From Cyanobium sp. T1B-Tous (GTDB lineage: Bacteria; Cyanobacteriota; Cyanobacteriia; PCC-6307; Cyanobiaceae): a stretch of DNA of 41,824 nucleotides. Below are positions 19,273 through 27,028 of this stretch, piece after piece. The position numbers and the translations under genes are program-made. The first letter of the stretch is position 1; each line of letters begins with the position of its first letter. The DNA lies in the NCBI RefSeq assembly GCF_024345475.1, contig NZ_JAGQBE010000016.1:1-41824 (forward strand). The letters run 5' to 3'. The notes below the pieces were generated by a model that was not told where the DNA came from, did not search any database, and saw only the letters and a program-made list of their open reading frames with translations.

Positions 19273-19908
19273 TCACTTATTGGGCTGGGGGGTCATGCGC
19301 AGGTAGGGCTTGATCTCCGTGACGCCCTTGGGGAACTTGGCCCGGGCATCCTCGGTGGAGATCGAGGGCACCACCACGCAGTCCTCGCCGTCGGTCCAGT
19401 TCACCGGGGTGGCCACGGAGTGGTGGTCGGTGAGCTGCAGGGAGTCGATCACCCGCAGGATTTCGTGGAAATTCCGGCCGGTGCTGGCGGGATAGGTGAT
19501 CTGCAGGCGGAGCTTTTTGTTGGGGTCGATGATGAACACCGAGCGCACCGTCAGGTTGTTGAGGGAATTGGGGTGGATCATCCCGTAGAGATCCGCCACC
19601 TTCTTGTCGGCATCCGCCAGGATCGGATAGTCAACAGAGGTGTTCTGGGTCTCGTTGATGTCGCAGATCCAGCCGTTGTGGCTTTCGGCGGAATCGACGC
19701 TCAAGGCGATGGTCTTCACATTGCGCTTCTCCCATTCGGGGCGCAGCCGGGACACCTCACCCAGCTCGGTGGTGCAGACCGGGGTGTAGTCAGCGGGGTG
19801 GGAGAACAACACCACCCAGCTGTCGCCGGCGAAGTCGTAGAGGTTGATCGGACCCAGCTGGGAGTCCTGGGTGAAGTCGGGAACGGTGTCGCCGAGTTGC
19901 AGGGTCAT
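19273..19908 (-). CDS. 1-Cys peroxiredoxin (Prx6 family)
   Basis: The 211-residue cytoplasmic peroxidase starts at ATG 19906-19908. The peroxidatic Cys45 sits in HPADYTPVCTTELGEV. The protein has the long Prx6-type C-terminal domain with VRSVFIIDPNKKLRLQITYP, GRNFHEILRVIDSLQLT and VNWTDGEDCVVVP. It reduces hydrogen peroxide and alkyl peroxides. The frame is open further upstream, but the ATG fits the family N-terminus (MTLQLGDTVPDF). It lies between hflX upstream and anmK downstream on the same strand. Confidence 0.94.
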   Translation of the reverse strand: MTLQLGDTVPDFTQDSQLGPINLYDFAGDSWVVLFSHPADYTPVCTTELGEVSRLRPEWEKRNVKTIALSVDSAESHNGWICDINETQNTSVDYPILADADKKVADLYGMIHPNSLNNLTVRSVFIIDPNKKLRLQITYPASTGRNFHEILRVIDSLQLTDHHSVATPVNWTDGEDCVVVPSISTEDARAKFPKGVTEIKPYLRMTPQPNK

Positions 19909-19954
19909 GGCTGCTGCGGGGCAGGGTGGAACGAAGCGCTGATCGTGCCACAAG

Positions 19955-21616
19955 TCAGTGCCCGGATGCGGTGTTCGTGATCCCACGCCCATCGGCAGGC
20001 CAGCTGCGCAGCTCCTGGCGCAGGTGCTGCAGACCCAGGCCGGCGGTGGCGGAGATGAACAGGGCCGCCGGTTCCAGAACCCGGGCCCGCTCCACCTCGC
20101 CGGCGGGGCAGCGGTCGATCTGGTTGGCGACCAACCGTCGCGGAGCCGTGGCGCCCAGCGAGTCGAGAATGGCGTTCACGGTGCGCCACTGTTCCGGCCA
20201 GGCCGGATCGGCCAGGTCGACCACGATCAGCAGTCCGTCGGCCTCCAGGGTTTCCTCCAGGGTGGAGCGGAAGGCTTCCAGCAGGGGTGGGGGCAGGTTG
20301 CGGATGAAGCCGACGGTGTCGGTGAGCAACACCGGTTCGGGTAGCTCGAGCCGCCGGGTGGTGGGATCGAGGGTGGCGAAGAGTTTGTTTTCTGCCAGCA
20401 CCGCATCCCGTTCACTGGCCCGGGTGAGGGCGTTGAGCAGGGAGCTCTTGCCGGCGTTGGTGTAGCCCACCAGCGCCAGCCGCCGCAGGCCCTGGCGGCC
20501 GAGGCGCAGCCGGGCCCGGTGCTCGCCCAGTTGGGTGACCTCCCGCTGCAGGCGCTCGATCCGGCGGGCGATGGCGCGGCGGTCTTTCTCGAGCTGGGTT
20601 TCCCCCGGGCCCCGGGTGCCGATGCCCCCCCCCTGCCGCGACAGGCTCCGCCCCCGGCCGGTGAGCCTGGGCAGCCGATAGCGCAGCTGGGCCAGTTCCA
20701 CCTGCAGGCGCCCGGCTGCGCTGGCGGCCCGCTGGGCAAAGATGTCGAGAATCAGTTCGCTGCGGTCGCTCACCGGCAGATCCAGCAGGCGCTCCAGGTT
20801 GCGGGCCTGCACCGGGGTGAGTTCCCGGTCGGTCACCACCAGGGTGGCCCCCAGACGCCGGGCTTCGAGGGCCGCTTCGAGCACCTTGCCCTCACCCCAG
20901 AGGGTCTGGGGTGCCACCTGGCTGCGCCGCTGTTCCACCACCCCCACAGGCACCCCGCCGGCGCTGCCCACCAGACCCTCCAGTTCGGCGATCAGGCGCT
21001 GGGCGGCACCGCGATCACCGGGGGTGAGGGCCAGCAGCAGCACCCGTTCCTGGCCGCTCGGGTCGGTGGCGTTGGTGGTCGGTTCCGCCCCAGAGGCCGG
21101 GGCCATGGACAGGGGGTCCCGGCTGCAGAGTTCGGCCAGATCCGCGTCGGCTTCGACCTGCCAGGGCTCCGGGGCATCGGGTTGGGCCACCAGCAGCTCG
21201 GCGGGCCAGTGCCCTCCGGCCTTGGCCTGGTCGCCGAAGCGCAGCCACAGCCGGGGGGCCAGATCGAGCCCCACGATTCCCTCCTGGCGGTCGGGCTGGA
21301 GGTGTTTGGAGCGGCCGCAGCAGGTGAGCAGGCGCAGGTCGGTGCCCTGGCGCCGTTCCGAGCCGGGCAACCGCTCCAGCAGGCGGCCCGATTGCTCCAG
21401 GGGTCCCACCCACAGCAGCCGGCAGAGGCCGCGGCTGTCCACCACCAGGGTGAGGGGAAGTTCGAGCTCGCGGCTTTCGCTGGCCAGACGCTGCAGGCAG
21501 AGCAGTTCGGCCACCTGGTCGTCGGGATGGCGACGATGGCAGAGGCGCTCCAGCCGCCGCTTCTGGGCCGGGCGCAAGCCGGCCGTGCGCCCCGCCAGGA
21601 CGCCCTGCTTCACCAC
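19955..21616 (-). CDS. hflX: GTPase HflX, long cyanobacterial form
   Basis: The 553-residue GTPase starts with GTG 21616 (a second GTG follows at once). Residues 1-190 are an N-terminal extension with RPAQKRRLERLCHRRHP, absent from the E. coli form. Then come the HflX domain (GDRGAAQRLIAELEGLV, the LWGEGKVLE motif and RQGGGIGTRGPGETQLE) and the G domain: G1 GYTNAGKSS at about 384-392, G3 DTVGF, G4 NQID in place of NKxD, and a C-terminal SATAGLG. HflX binds the 50S subunit and splits stalled ribosomes under stress. It lies 46 bases before the peroxiredoxin gene, in a leftward block. Confidence 0.94.
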   Translation of the reverse strand: MVKQGVLAGRTAGLRPAQKRRLERLCHRRHPDDQVAELLCLQRLASESRELELPLTLVVDSRGLCRLLWVGPLEQSGRLLERLPGSERRQGTDLRLLTCCGRSKHLQPDRQEGIVGLDLAPRLWLRFGDQAKAGGHWPAELLVAQPDAPEPWQVEADADLAELCSRDPLSMAPASGAEPTTNATDPSGQERVLLLALTPGDRGAAQRLIAELEGLVGSAGGVPVGVVEQRRSQVAPQTLWGEGKVLEAALEARRLGATLVVTDRELTPVQARNLERLLDLPVSDRSELILDIFAQRAASAAGRLQVELAQLRYRLPRLTGRGRSLSRQGGGIGTRGPGETQLEKDRRAIARRIERLQREVTQLGEHRARLRLGRQGLRRLALVGYTNAGKSSLLNALTRASERDAVLAENKLFATLDPTTRRLELPEPVLLTDTVGFIRNLPPPLLEAFRSTLEETLEADGLLIVVDLADPAWPEQWRTVNAILDSLGATAPRRLVANQIDRCPAGEVERARVLEPAALFISATAGLGLQHLRQELRSWPADGRGITNTASGH

Positions 21617-21641
21617 GGCTGACCCGTGGCTATGGCCTGGC

Positions 21642-22286
21642 TCATGGGCGCTTCACCTGAATCCAGCGGATGCCGGCGGCCCGGGCCCCGGCTCCGTCCT
21701 CCGGGCTGTCTCCCACGTGCCAGACCTCCGCGGCGTCCAGGCTCAGCCTGGCCAGGGCCTGCTGAAACGGCAAGGGATCGGGTTTGGCCGCACCGGCGGC
21801 CGAGGACACCACCACCGCATCCAGCCACGGGGCCAGACCCAGGGCCTCCAGCAGGCGGGTCAGGCGACTGTCGAAGTTGCTCACCACCGCCAGTTTCAGG
21901 CCGCGGCGGTGCCAGGCCTCCAGCTGGGCCGGCACATCGGCATACACCTGCCACAGGTCGGCCTGGGCAAAGCGCTCGAACAACGCAGGGCCCAGCTCCG
22001 GAGGCAGCGCCGTGACGGGGGCGGGGACTGCACCCACGGCGGCAAGCACCTCGGCGATTCGGGCACTCCACCACGCCACCTCGGCCGCCTCCAGGGCCTG
22101 CCCGGTGAGGCCAGGAAAGGCCAGGGGCGGTGCCTGGCGATAGATGCGGGGGAAGGCCTGGTCGATGGCGGCCGCCTCAACCACCAGGCCATGGCGGGCC
22201 GCCACCGCCGCATAGGTGTGGCCCACGCCGGCCCGCAGGCCGATCAGGGTGCCCATGGCATCGAGCAGCAGCCCCCGGGGGGTCAT
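21642..22286 (-). CDS. HAD-like hydrolase, REG-2/HDHD3 type, with altered motif I
   Basis: The 214-residue protein starts at ATG 22284-22286, overlapping the NDH-2 stop (ATGA). The HAD fold is visible: motif I LLLDAMGTLIGL, motif II VVSNFDSRL, motif III lysine in AAKPDP, motif IV VWHVGDSPEDGAGARAAG. In motif I the second aspartate of DxD, the general acid/base of HAD phosphatases, is replaced by Met. DAxGTL variants are known in the REG-2/HDHD3-like group shared by cyanobacteria and plants, so phosphatase activity is doubtful. The substrate is unknown. Confidence 0.85.
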   Translation of the reverse strand: MTPRGLLLDAMGTLIGLRAGVGHTYAAVAARHGLVVEAAAIDQAFPRIYRQAPPLAFPGLTGQALEAAEVAWWSARIAEVLAAVGAVPAPVTALPPELGPALFERFAQADLWQVYADVPAQLEAWHRRGLKLAVVSNFDSRLTRLLEALGLAPWLDAVVVSSAAGAAKPDPLPFQQALARLSLDAAEVWHVGDSPEDGAGARAAGIRWIQVKRP

Positions 22287-23476
22287 CGGGGCCAATCCGC
22301 CAGCCAGCCGGCGGCCACCCGCAACTGGTGGGATGGGCCAGGCAGGCGGGCCAGGTAGGCCAGCCTGCGGATCTGGAAGGCGGCCGGTCCCGCCAGGGTG
22401 AAGCCCCCGCCGGTGAGACTGGCCTCGCCCGTACCGAGGCTCATCATTTCGCCGAGGTCGGTGTACTGGAAGGCGTCGAGGGGTTCCCCGGCGAGGGAAT
22501 GGAGCAGGTTGTTGGCCAGGCAGTCGGCCTGTTGGAAGGCCACCTGGGCGGTGGCGGGGAGGGGCGCGGCGGCCGGGTCGCCCTCCGTCAGCTCCACGTG
22601 GGCAATGTCCCCCACGGCGAAGATCAGGGGCTGGTCGCGCAGCTGCAGGCTGGGCTCGCACACCAGCCGACCTAGCCTGTCGCTGGCGGCGGCGGTGGTG
22701 AAAGCCGGGGCTCTGAACTGGAGGCCGGCGGTCCAGATCACGGCCTCAACGCCGAGCTGTTCAGCCCCTCCCGGACCCTGCAGGTCGATGCTGCTGGCTC
22801 CAACCGCCGTGACCCTGGTGTGGGTGCGCAGGCGCACGTCGCGGCGCTGCAGGGCCCGATCGGCCTGCTCCCGGTTGAAGGCCTTGGCCTGGGGCAGCAG
22901 GCCTGGCCCCTGTTCGATCAGTTCGAGGATCGCCCGGCCATCCAGCTGATCGGCCAGCTTGCAGACCAGTTCCACGCCGCTGGCTCCCGCCCCCACCACC
23001 GCTAGCCGTTGCAGGGGTCTGGGCTGCTCCTTCAGCTTGCGGATCAGGCGCTGCAACCGTTCCACATCGGCCAGGGTGCGGAACCCCAGGCCGTGCTCCG
23101 CCACGCCAGGGATGCCGAAGCTGTTGGCCTGGGCACCGGTGGCCACCACCAGGCGGGAGAAGGGCAGGCGCCGCCCGCCGGCGGTTTGCACCACACCGGC
23201 CGTGGTGTCGATCTGGTCCACCCGGTCCTGCAGCCAGGCCACACCCTTGCCCGCCAGCAGGGCGTCGAAGCGGGGAGCGATTTCCCAGCTGCGCAGTTCG
23301 CCGCTGAGGTACTCGTAGAGAAGGGGCAGAAACAGAAAGTGATCGTTGGGTTCGATCAGCAAAACCGGCGGGTGCTGCCGGCGGGATGCCAGCGCCATGG
23401 CCGTGTACAGGCCTCCGAAGCCACCCCCCACAATCACGACCGGGGCTAATGCCGGCGTCGCCGCAGACTCCGCCAT
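22283..23476 (-). CDS. Type II NADH dehydrogenase-like FAD oxidoreductase
   Basis: About 397 residues from ATG 23476 (GTG 23500 is an alternative). FAD-binding GxGxxG is VVIVGGGFGGLYTAMAL at the N-terminus, followed by the family-typical NDHFLFLPLLYEYLSGEL, RLVVATGAQANSFGIPG, the NAD(P)H-binding LAVVGAGASGVELVCKLAD and FAVGDIAHVE near the C-terminus. NDH-2 enzymes oxidise NAD(P)H and pass electrons to quinone without pumping protons. In cyanobacteria (NdbA/B/C) they tune the redox state. I do not assign a paralogue letter. It is followed by the HAD-like gene (ATGA overlap) and is divergent from cysH across 74 bases. Confidence 0.9.
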   Translation of the reverse strand: MAESAATPALAPVVIVGGGFGGLYTAMALASRRQHPPVLLIEPNDHFLFLPLLYEYLSGELRSWEIAPRFDALLAGKGVAWLQDRVDQIDTTAGVVQTAGGRRLPFSRLVVATGAQANSFGIPGVAEHGLGFRTLADVERLQRLIRKLKEQPRPLQRLAVVGAGASGVELVCKLADQLDGRAILELIEQGPGLLPQAKAFNREQADRALQRRDVRLRTHTRVTAVGASSIDLQGPGGAEQLGVEAVIWTAGLQFRAPAFTTAAASDRLGRLVCEPSLQLRDQPLIFAVGDIAHVELTEGDPAAAPLPATAQVAFQQADCLANNLLHSLAGEPLDAFQYTDLGEMMSLGTGEASLTGGGFTLAGPAAFQIRRLAYLARLPGPSHQLRVAAGWLADWPR

Positions 23477-23550
23477 GGTTTTGTGGCCTGCTGCCGACAC
23501 CGTTGACCGAACCCTAACCAGCGACTCAGGCCAAGGGCGATGATGGCCTG

Positions 23551-24318
23551 ATGCAGACGGCTTCCGCTCCCACCCTTCCCCCGGACGGCGCCGGGCGGGC
23601 GATTGACCTGGCGGCGGTTCGGGAGCAGCTGGCTCCCCTGTCGGCCCAAGAGCGCCTGCGCTGGGCCCAAGAGACCTTTGGCGAGGGGTTTGCGCTCACC
23701 ACCAGTTTCGGGATCCAGGCGGCCGTTTTGCTCCACATGGTGAGTGAGCTGGGCCAGCAGAGCGGCCGGCCAGTACCGGTGATCTGGGTGGATACGGGCT
23801 ATCTCCCCGCGGAGACCTACCAATACGCCGACCTGCTGGTGCAGCGGCTCCAGCTCAAACTCGTGGTGGCGCAGGCCGCCATGAGCCCGGCCCGGATGGA
23901 AGCGCTCCATGGGCGGCTTTGGGAAACTGAGCAGGTGGGAGATCTCGAGCTCTACCACCGGATTCGCAAGGTGGAACCCCTGGATCGGGCCCTCACAGAG
24001 GGCGGAGTCACCTGTTGGGCCAGTGGGGTCCGCGGCAACCAGACCGACCACCGCCGGGCCATGGAGCCCCTGGATCCGGTGCGCCAGCGCTGGTCGCTGC
24101 GGCCCCTGCTCTCCTGGACCAAGCGCGACGTCTACTACTACATGGAGGAGCAGCAGCTCCCCCAGCACCCCCTGTTTGAGCAGGGCTATTCCACCGTGGG
24201 CGACTGGCACTCCAGCGCTCCCGATGCCGGAGAGGTGAGCGGACGGGCCACCCGGTTCGGGGGGCTCAAGCAGGAATGTGGCATCCATCTGCCCGGCTTG
24301 ATGGGCGAGGGCATCTGA
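23551..24318 (+). CDS. cysH: Phosphoadenylyl-sulfate (PAPS) reductase
   Basis: The 255-residue assimilatory enzyme reduces PAPS to sulfite using thioredoxin. Visible motifs are the TTSFGIQAAVLLHM P-loop-like start of the adenylyl-binding site, VIWVDTGYLPAETYQ, SGVRGNQTDHR, RPLLSWTKRDVYYYM, HPLFEQGYSTVGDWHS and the catalytic ECGIH with Cys243 near the C-terminus. Only one other cysteine (Cys155) is present, so it lacks the CC/CxxC set that holds a 4Fe-4S cluster. This points to the PAPS type over the APS type. It is divergent from NDH-2. The downstream coaX starts within or just after its 3' end. Confidence 0.95.
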   Translation: MQTASAPTLPPDGAGRAIDLAAVREQLAPLSAQERLRWAQETFGEGFALTTSFGIQAAVLLHMVSELGQQSGRPVPVIWVDTGYLPAETYQYADLLVQRLQLKLVVAQAAMSPARMEALHGRLWETEQVGDLELYHRIRKVEPLDRALTEGGVTCWASGVRGNQTDHRRAMEPLDPVRQRWSLRPLLSWTKRDVYYYMEEQQLPQHPLFEQGYSTVGDWHSSAPDAGEVSGRATRFGGLKQECGIHLPGLMGEGI

Positions 24319-25010
24319 GCGCGGGTCGGTGGCTGTTGATCGGCAACAGCCGATGGCACTGGGCCACGGGTCAGCCTGGCGCGCTGCACACCTGGAGTGA
24401 TGTGCCGGGGCAAGGGGGGAGTGGGGACGTGACCGGCTGGGCGGCGGTGGGTCCTGTGCCCGCCCCTGTTCCCTGGCCCGCTGAAGGCCGGCTGGACACG
24501 GCCGAGGTTCCCCTGGCGCGGATGCCCTCCTGGTTGGGGGTGGATCGGGCCCTGGTGGGCTGGCGGGCCTGGCAGCGGAGCGAGACGGCCGTGCTGGTGG
24601 CCGATGGCGGCACGGCCCTGAGCCTCACCCGGGTCGATGCCGATGGGGGGTTCGCCGGGGGGCGGCTGATGGCCGGTGCCCGCCTGCAGCTGCGGGCCCT
24701 GCAGGCGGGCACTGCCGGCTTGCCCGCCCTGGATCTGCCCCCGGTTCTCGCGGCCCAGCCATGGCCCCAGGCCACCGCTGAGGCCATGGCCTCGGGTGTG
24801 CTGCGGGGCCTGGCGGCGGCTGTTGCCCAGGCCGGCCGCGAGGCGCTGGCGGAGGATCCCCGCTGCAGGCTCTGGATCACCGGGGGCGATGGGCCGTTGC
24901 TGGCGCCCCTGGTGCGGGAGCTGGTGGCGGATAGCTCCCTGGTTGTGGAGTGCGACCCTGCCTTGGCGTTGGAGGCGCTGGCCGCCCTCAGACCAGGCCC
25001 AGATCGCTGA
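24276..25010 (+). CDS. coaX: Type III pantothenate kinase
   Basis: The enzyme phosphorylates pantothenate, the first step of coenzyme A synthesis. Motifs are WLLIGNSRWHWATG (phosphate-binding), GVDRALVGWRAW, a VADGGTALSLTRVDADGGF block corresponding to the GTA(L/I)T motif, GGRLMAGARLQLRAL and LWITGGDGPLL. These fit the divergent cyanobacterial CoaX form. The start is uncertain: ATG 24276 overlaps cysH by 43 bases and adds about 20 residues before the first strand, while TTG 24336 cuts into that strand. The 3' end overlaps the convergent bcp gene by 23 bases. A phosphopantetheinyl transferase gene, which uses CoA, lies two genes on. Confidence 0.82.
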   Translation: MWHPSARLDGRGHLSAGRWLLIGNSRWHWATGQPGALHTWSDVPGQGGSGDVTGWAAVGPVPAPVPWPAEGRLDTAEVPLARMPSWLGVDRALVGWRAWQRSETAVLVADGGTALSLTRVDADGGFAGGRLMAGARLQLRALQAGTAGLPALDLPPVLAAQPWPQATAEAMASGVLRGLAAAVAQAGREALAEDPRCRLWITGGDGPLLAPLVRELVADSSLVVECDPALALEALAALRPGPDR

Positions 25011-25455
25011 GGATGTCGTCGGCCATGGTTTCGGCCTTGACCTTGGTGTAGATCTTCTCGAGCAGGCCTTCGGGGTTGACCACAAAGGTGTGGCGCATCA
25101 TGCCCATGTACTCCTTCCCCATGAACTTCTTGAGGCCGTAGCTCTCGTAGGCCGTGGCCACCGGGCAGGGCTCGGCATCGGTGAGCAGGGTGAAGGGCAG
25201 GTCGTATTTGGCGATGAATTTGGCGTGGCTGGTGGCGCCGTCCTTGCTGATGCCCAGCACGGTGATGCCGTGCTGCTCCAGCACACTCCACTGGTCGCGG
25301 AAGTTGCAGGCTTCCTTGGTGCAGCCGGGGGTGTCGTCCTTCGGATAGAAATAGATCACCACCCGCTGGCCCTTCAAGGCCGACAGGCTCACGGGCGTGC
25401 CGGCCTGATCGGGCAGGCTGAAATCGGGGGCCGCATCACCGATCTGCAAGACCAT
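24988..25455 (-). CDS. bcp: Peroxiredoxin Bcp/PrxQ
   Basis: The 155-residue thioredoxin-dependent thiol peroxidase has the PrxQ signature YPKDDTPGCTKEACNFRD, with peroxidatic Cys45 and resolving Cys50, followed by GISKDGATSHAKF, LPFTLLTDAE and HTFVVNPEGLLEKIY. Length and start (MVLQIGDAAPDFSLPD) are normal. It is divergent from the phosphopantetheinyl transferase across 36 bases and overlaps the end of coaX by 23 bases on the opposite strand. Prx6 and PrxQ types are both present in this window. Confidence 0.96.
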   Translation of the reverse strand: MVLQIGDAAPDFSLPDQAGTPVSLSALKGQRVVIYFYPKDDTPGCTKEACNFRDQWSVLEQHGITVLGISKDGATSHAKFIAKYDLPFTLLTDAEPCPVATAYESYGLKKFMGKEYMGMMRHTFVVNPEGLLEKIYTKVKAETMADDILSDLGLV

Positions 25456-25491
25456 GCAACTCTCCAGCCGAAGCGCCGGAATGACAATCGC

Positions 25492-26142
25492 GTGAGCCTA
25501 GGCACGGGCTGGGAGCGGTGGCCGCTGCTCTGGTTGGTGCCCTCGCCAGGGGACGATGTTGCCAGCCTCTCCGCTCCGGAGCGGTGTTGGAGTGAGGCCC
25601 TGCCACCGCTGCGCCGCCGCCGCTATCGCCACAGCCGGGCGGCCCTGCGCCAGGTGCTGGCCGGGGTGCTCCGCTGCCCTCCGGCCGCCGTTCCGCTGCA
25701 CAGCCCTCCAGGGGAGCCCCCCCGCCTCGAGGGCCAATCGGGCTGGATCAGCCTCAGCCACGGCGGCGAGGCTCTGCTGATCGGCTACTCCCCGGAGCCG
25801 ATCGGGGTGGATCTGGAGCCGGTGGGCCGACCCCTGGATGGGGCCGGCTTGATGCGCCGTTTCTTCCCCGGCCCCGAGCAGGCCCAGCTGGAACGGATGG
25901 GGGGTGAAAACCTGCGTGACGCGGTGCTCACCAGCTGGGTGTTGAAGGAGGCGGCGATCAAGTGGCGCCAGCGCACCCTGGCGGCCGAACTCAGCCTGTG
26001 GTGTTACGACCATCTCAGCGGGCACTTGCACCACCAGGGCGATGGGGCCCAGCCGGAGTGCCGCTGGGGGGTGCTGGAGAGTTGGCGCTGGGCCGTGGTC
26101 GGCCCGGGCGCGCGGCGGGCGGTGCTGGAGAGGTGGCCCTGA
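25492..26142 (+). CDS. 4'-phosphopantetheinyl transferase (Sfp type)
   Basis: The 216-residue protein starts with GTG 25492. It has the two signature blocks of Sfp-type enzymes: IGVDLEPVGR, whose Asp and Glu bind magnesium, and WVLKEAAIKWRQR, whose Glu and Lys act in catalysis. SLSHGGEALLIGYS before block one is also typical. The enzyme moves the phosphopantetheine arm from CoA to carrier proteins. Cyanobacteria often use an Sfp-type enzyme for the acyl carrier protein itself. The reading frame is open far upstream, but that part is antisense to bcp. No carrier-protein or NRPS/PKS gene lies in the window. Confidence 0.88.
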   Translation: MSLGTGWERWPLLWLVPSPGDDVASLSAPERCWSEALPPLRRRRYRHSRAALRQVLAGVLRCPPAAVPLHSPPGEPPRLEGQSGWISLSHGGEALLIGYSPEPIGVDLEPVGRPLDGAGLMRRFFPGPEQAQLERMGGENLRDAVLTSWVLKEAAIKWRQRTLAAELSLWCYDHLSGHLHHQGDGAQPECRWGVLESWRWAVVGPGARRAVLERWP

Positions 26143-26328
26143 CCCTGCCAATCCGGGGCCAAGCCCTATCCATTGAACGGCGCATGATCGTGCCAAAAAC
26201 GCAAGTCAGGCGGCCAAGACCGCATGGAACCTTGCAGTTCTGTATCAATGTGCGCCCTCTGCTAGCCATGGATGTGCCAGTGCGCGAGCGATGACTACCT
26301 TTTGGGATGAACTGATCCAACACGTCTC
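26143..26328. other. Intergenic region upstream of the DUF1400-like gene
   Basis: These 186 bases are less GC-rich than the flanking genes and probably hold the promoter of the secreted protein gene that follows. A TGTATCAAT sequence near 26240 could be a -10 region, but I see no good -35 partner. No repeat or small gene is supported. Confidence 0.4.
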
Positions 26329-27000
26329 GTGATCAAGCGTCTGCTGGCCGGCCTTTTCGTGGGTACGGCCCTCTCCGCGGTGGCCCTGCCAGCGTCCGCC
26401 GCCGTTGATAACAACCTTCCCGTGCGTTGGAACACCGGCGGTGCCGTGTGGTCCACCAACCAGGACGCCTTCAATACCTTCCTCGAGTCCGGTGAGGTCA
26501 CCGACCGCGGCCTCGAAGGTGGTCTGAACCGCTCCGGCTGGACCGCCGAGGAAGTGCGCGAAGGCATGAACAAGTCGTACAACGTCGACTTCATCGGGGT
26601 GTCCCGTTTCCTGTATTCGGATGCCGGTGTCAAGTTCCTCAAGAACCAGACCACCAGCTACTTCCCGTACTGGAGCATGAACACCTACGCCGTGCAGGCT
26701 CTGCGCTCGGCGATCGTGGCCGATGCCCGGGATGGCCAGATCTCCTCGGCCGGCATCATGAATGCCCTGCCCACCGACATGCGTCTGGCCGACTTCTGCA
26801 ACACCTACACCGGTGCCCAGAACGTCTGCGCCGAGGGCCGTTGCCAGGGTGAGGCCCAGTGCACCTCCCTGCTCTCCTGGTACGTGTTCCTGCCCGCCTG
26901 CATCCAGGCCAACCAGATGGCTGACCCCGTGGCTGAGGTGCGCGCCACCCCCGCCCCCGTTCAGCAGGCCCAGCCCGAAGCCATCCGCGGCCTCTGGTGA
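26329..27000 (+). CDS. Secreted DUF1400-like helical protein without a hydrolase domain
   Basis: The 223-residue protein starts with GTG 26329. A signal peptide (IKRLLAGLFVGTALSAVAL, then PASA) is cleaved near residue 24. The mature part carries a helical pattern with FNTFLESGEVTDRGLEGGLN, VDFIGVSRFLYSDAGVKFLK, QALRSAIVADARDGQISSAG and IMNALPTDMRLADFC. That order resembles the DUF1400 helical region that precedes an alpha/beta hydrolase in many cyanobacteria. Here only about 60 residues follow, with four cysteines and a Pro/Ala/Gln-rich end, so no hydrolase is present. It has its own terminator and probably its own promoter. The role is unknown; periplasmic location is inferred from the signal peptide. 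Confidence 0.78.
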   Translation: MIKRLLAGLFVGTALSAVALPASAAVDNNLPVRWNTGGAVWSTNQDAFNTFLESGEVTDRGLEGGLNRSGWTAEEVREGMNKSYNVDFIGVSRFLYSDAGVKFLKNQTTSYFPYWSMNTYAVQALRSAIVADARDGQISSAGIMNALPTDMRLADFCNTYTGAQNVCAEGRCQGEAQCTSLLSWYVFLPACIQANQMADPVAEVRATPAPVQQAQPEAIRGLW

Positions 27001-27028
27001 TGGGGTGCTGGCCGTAGGCCAGCGCTAC

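Noticed and set aside
24676-25491. Upstream extension of the phosphopantetheinyl transferase frame
   Set aside because: It is antisense to bcp and out of frame with coaX; high GC keeps shadow frames open.
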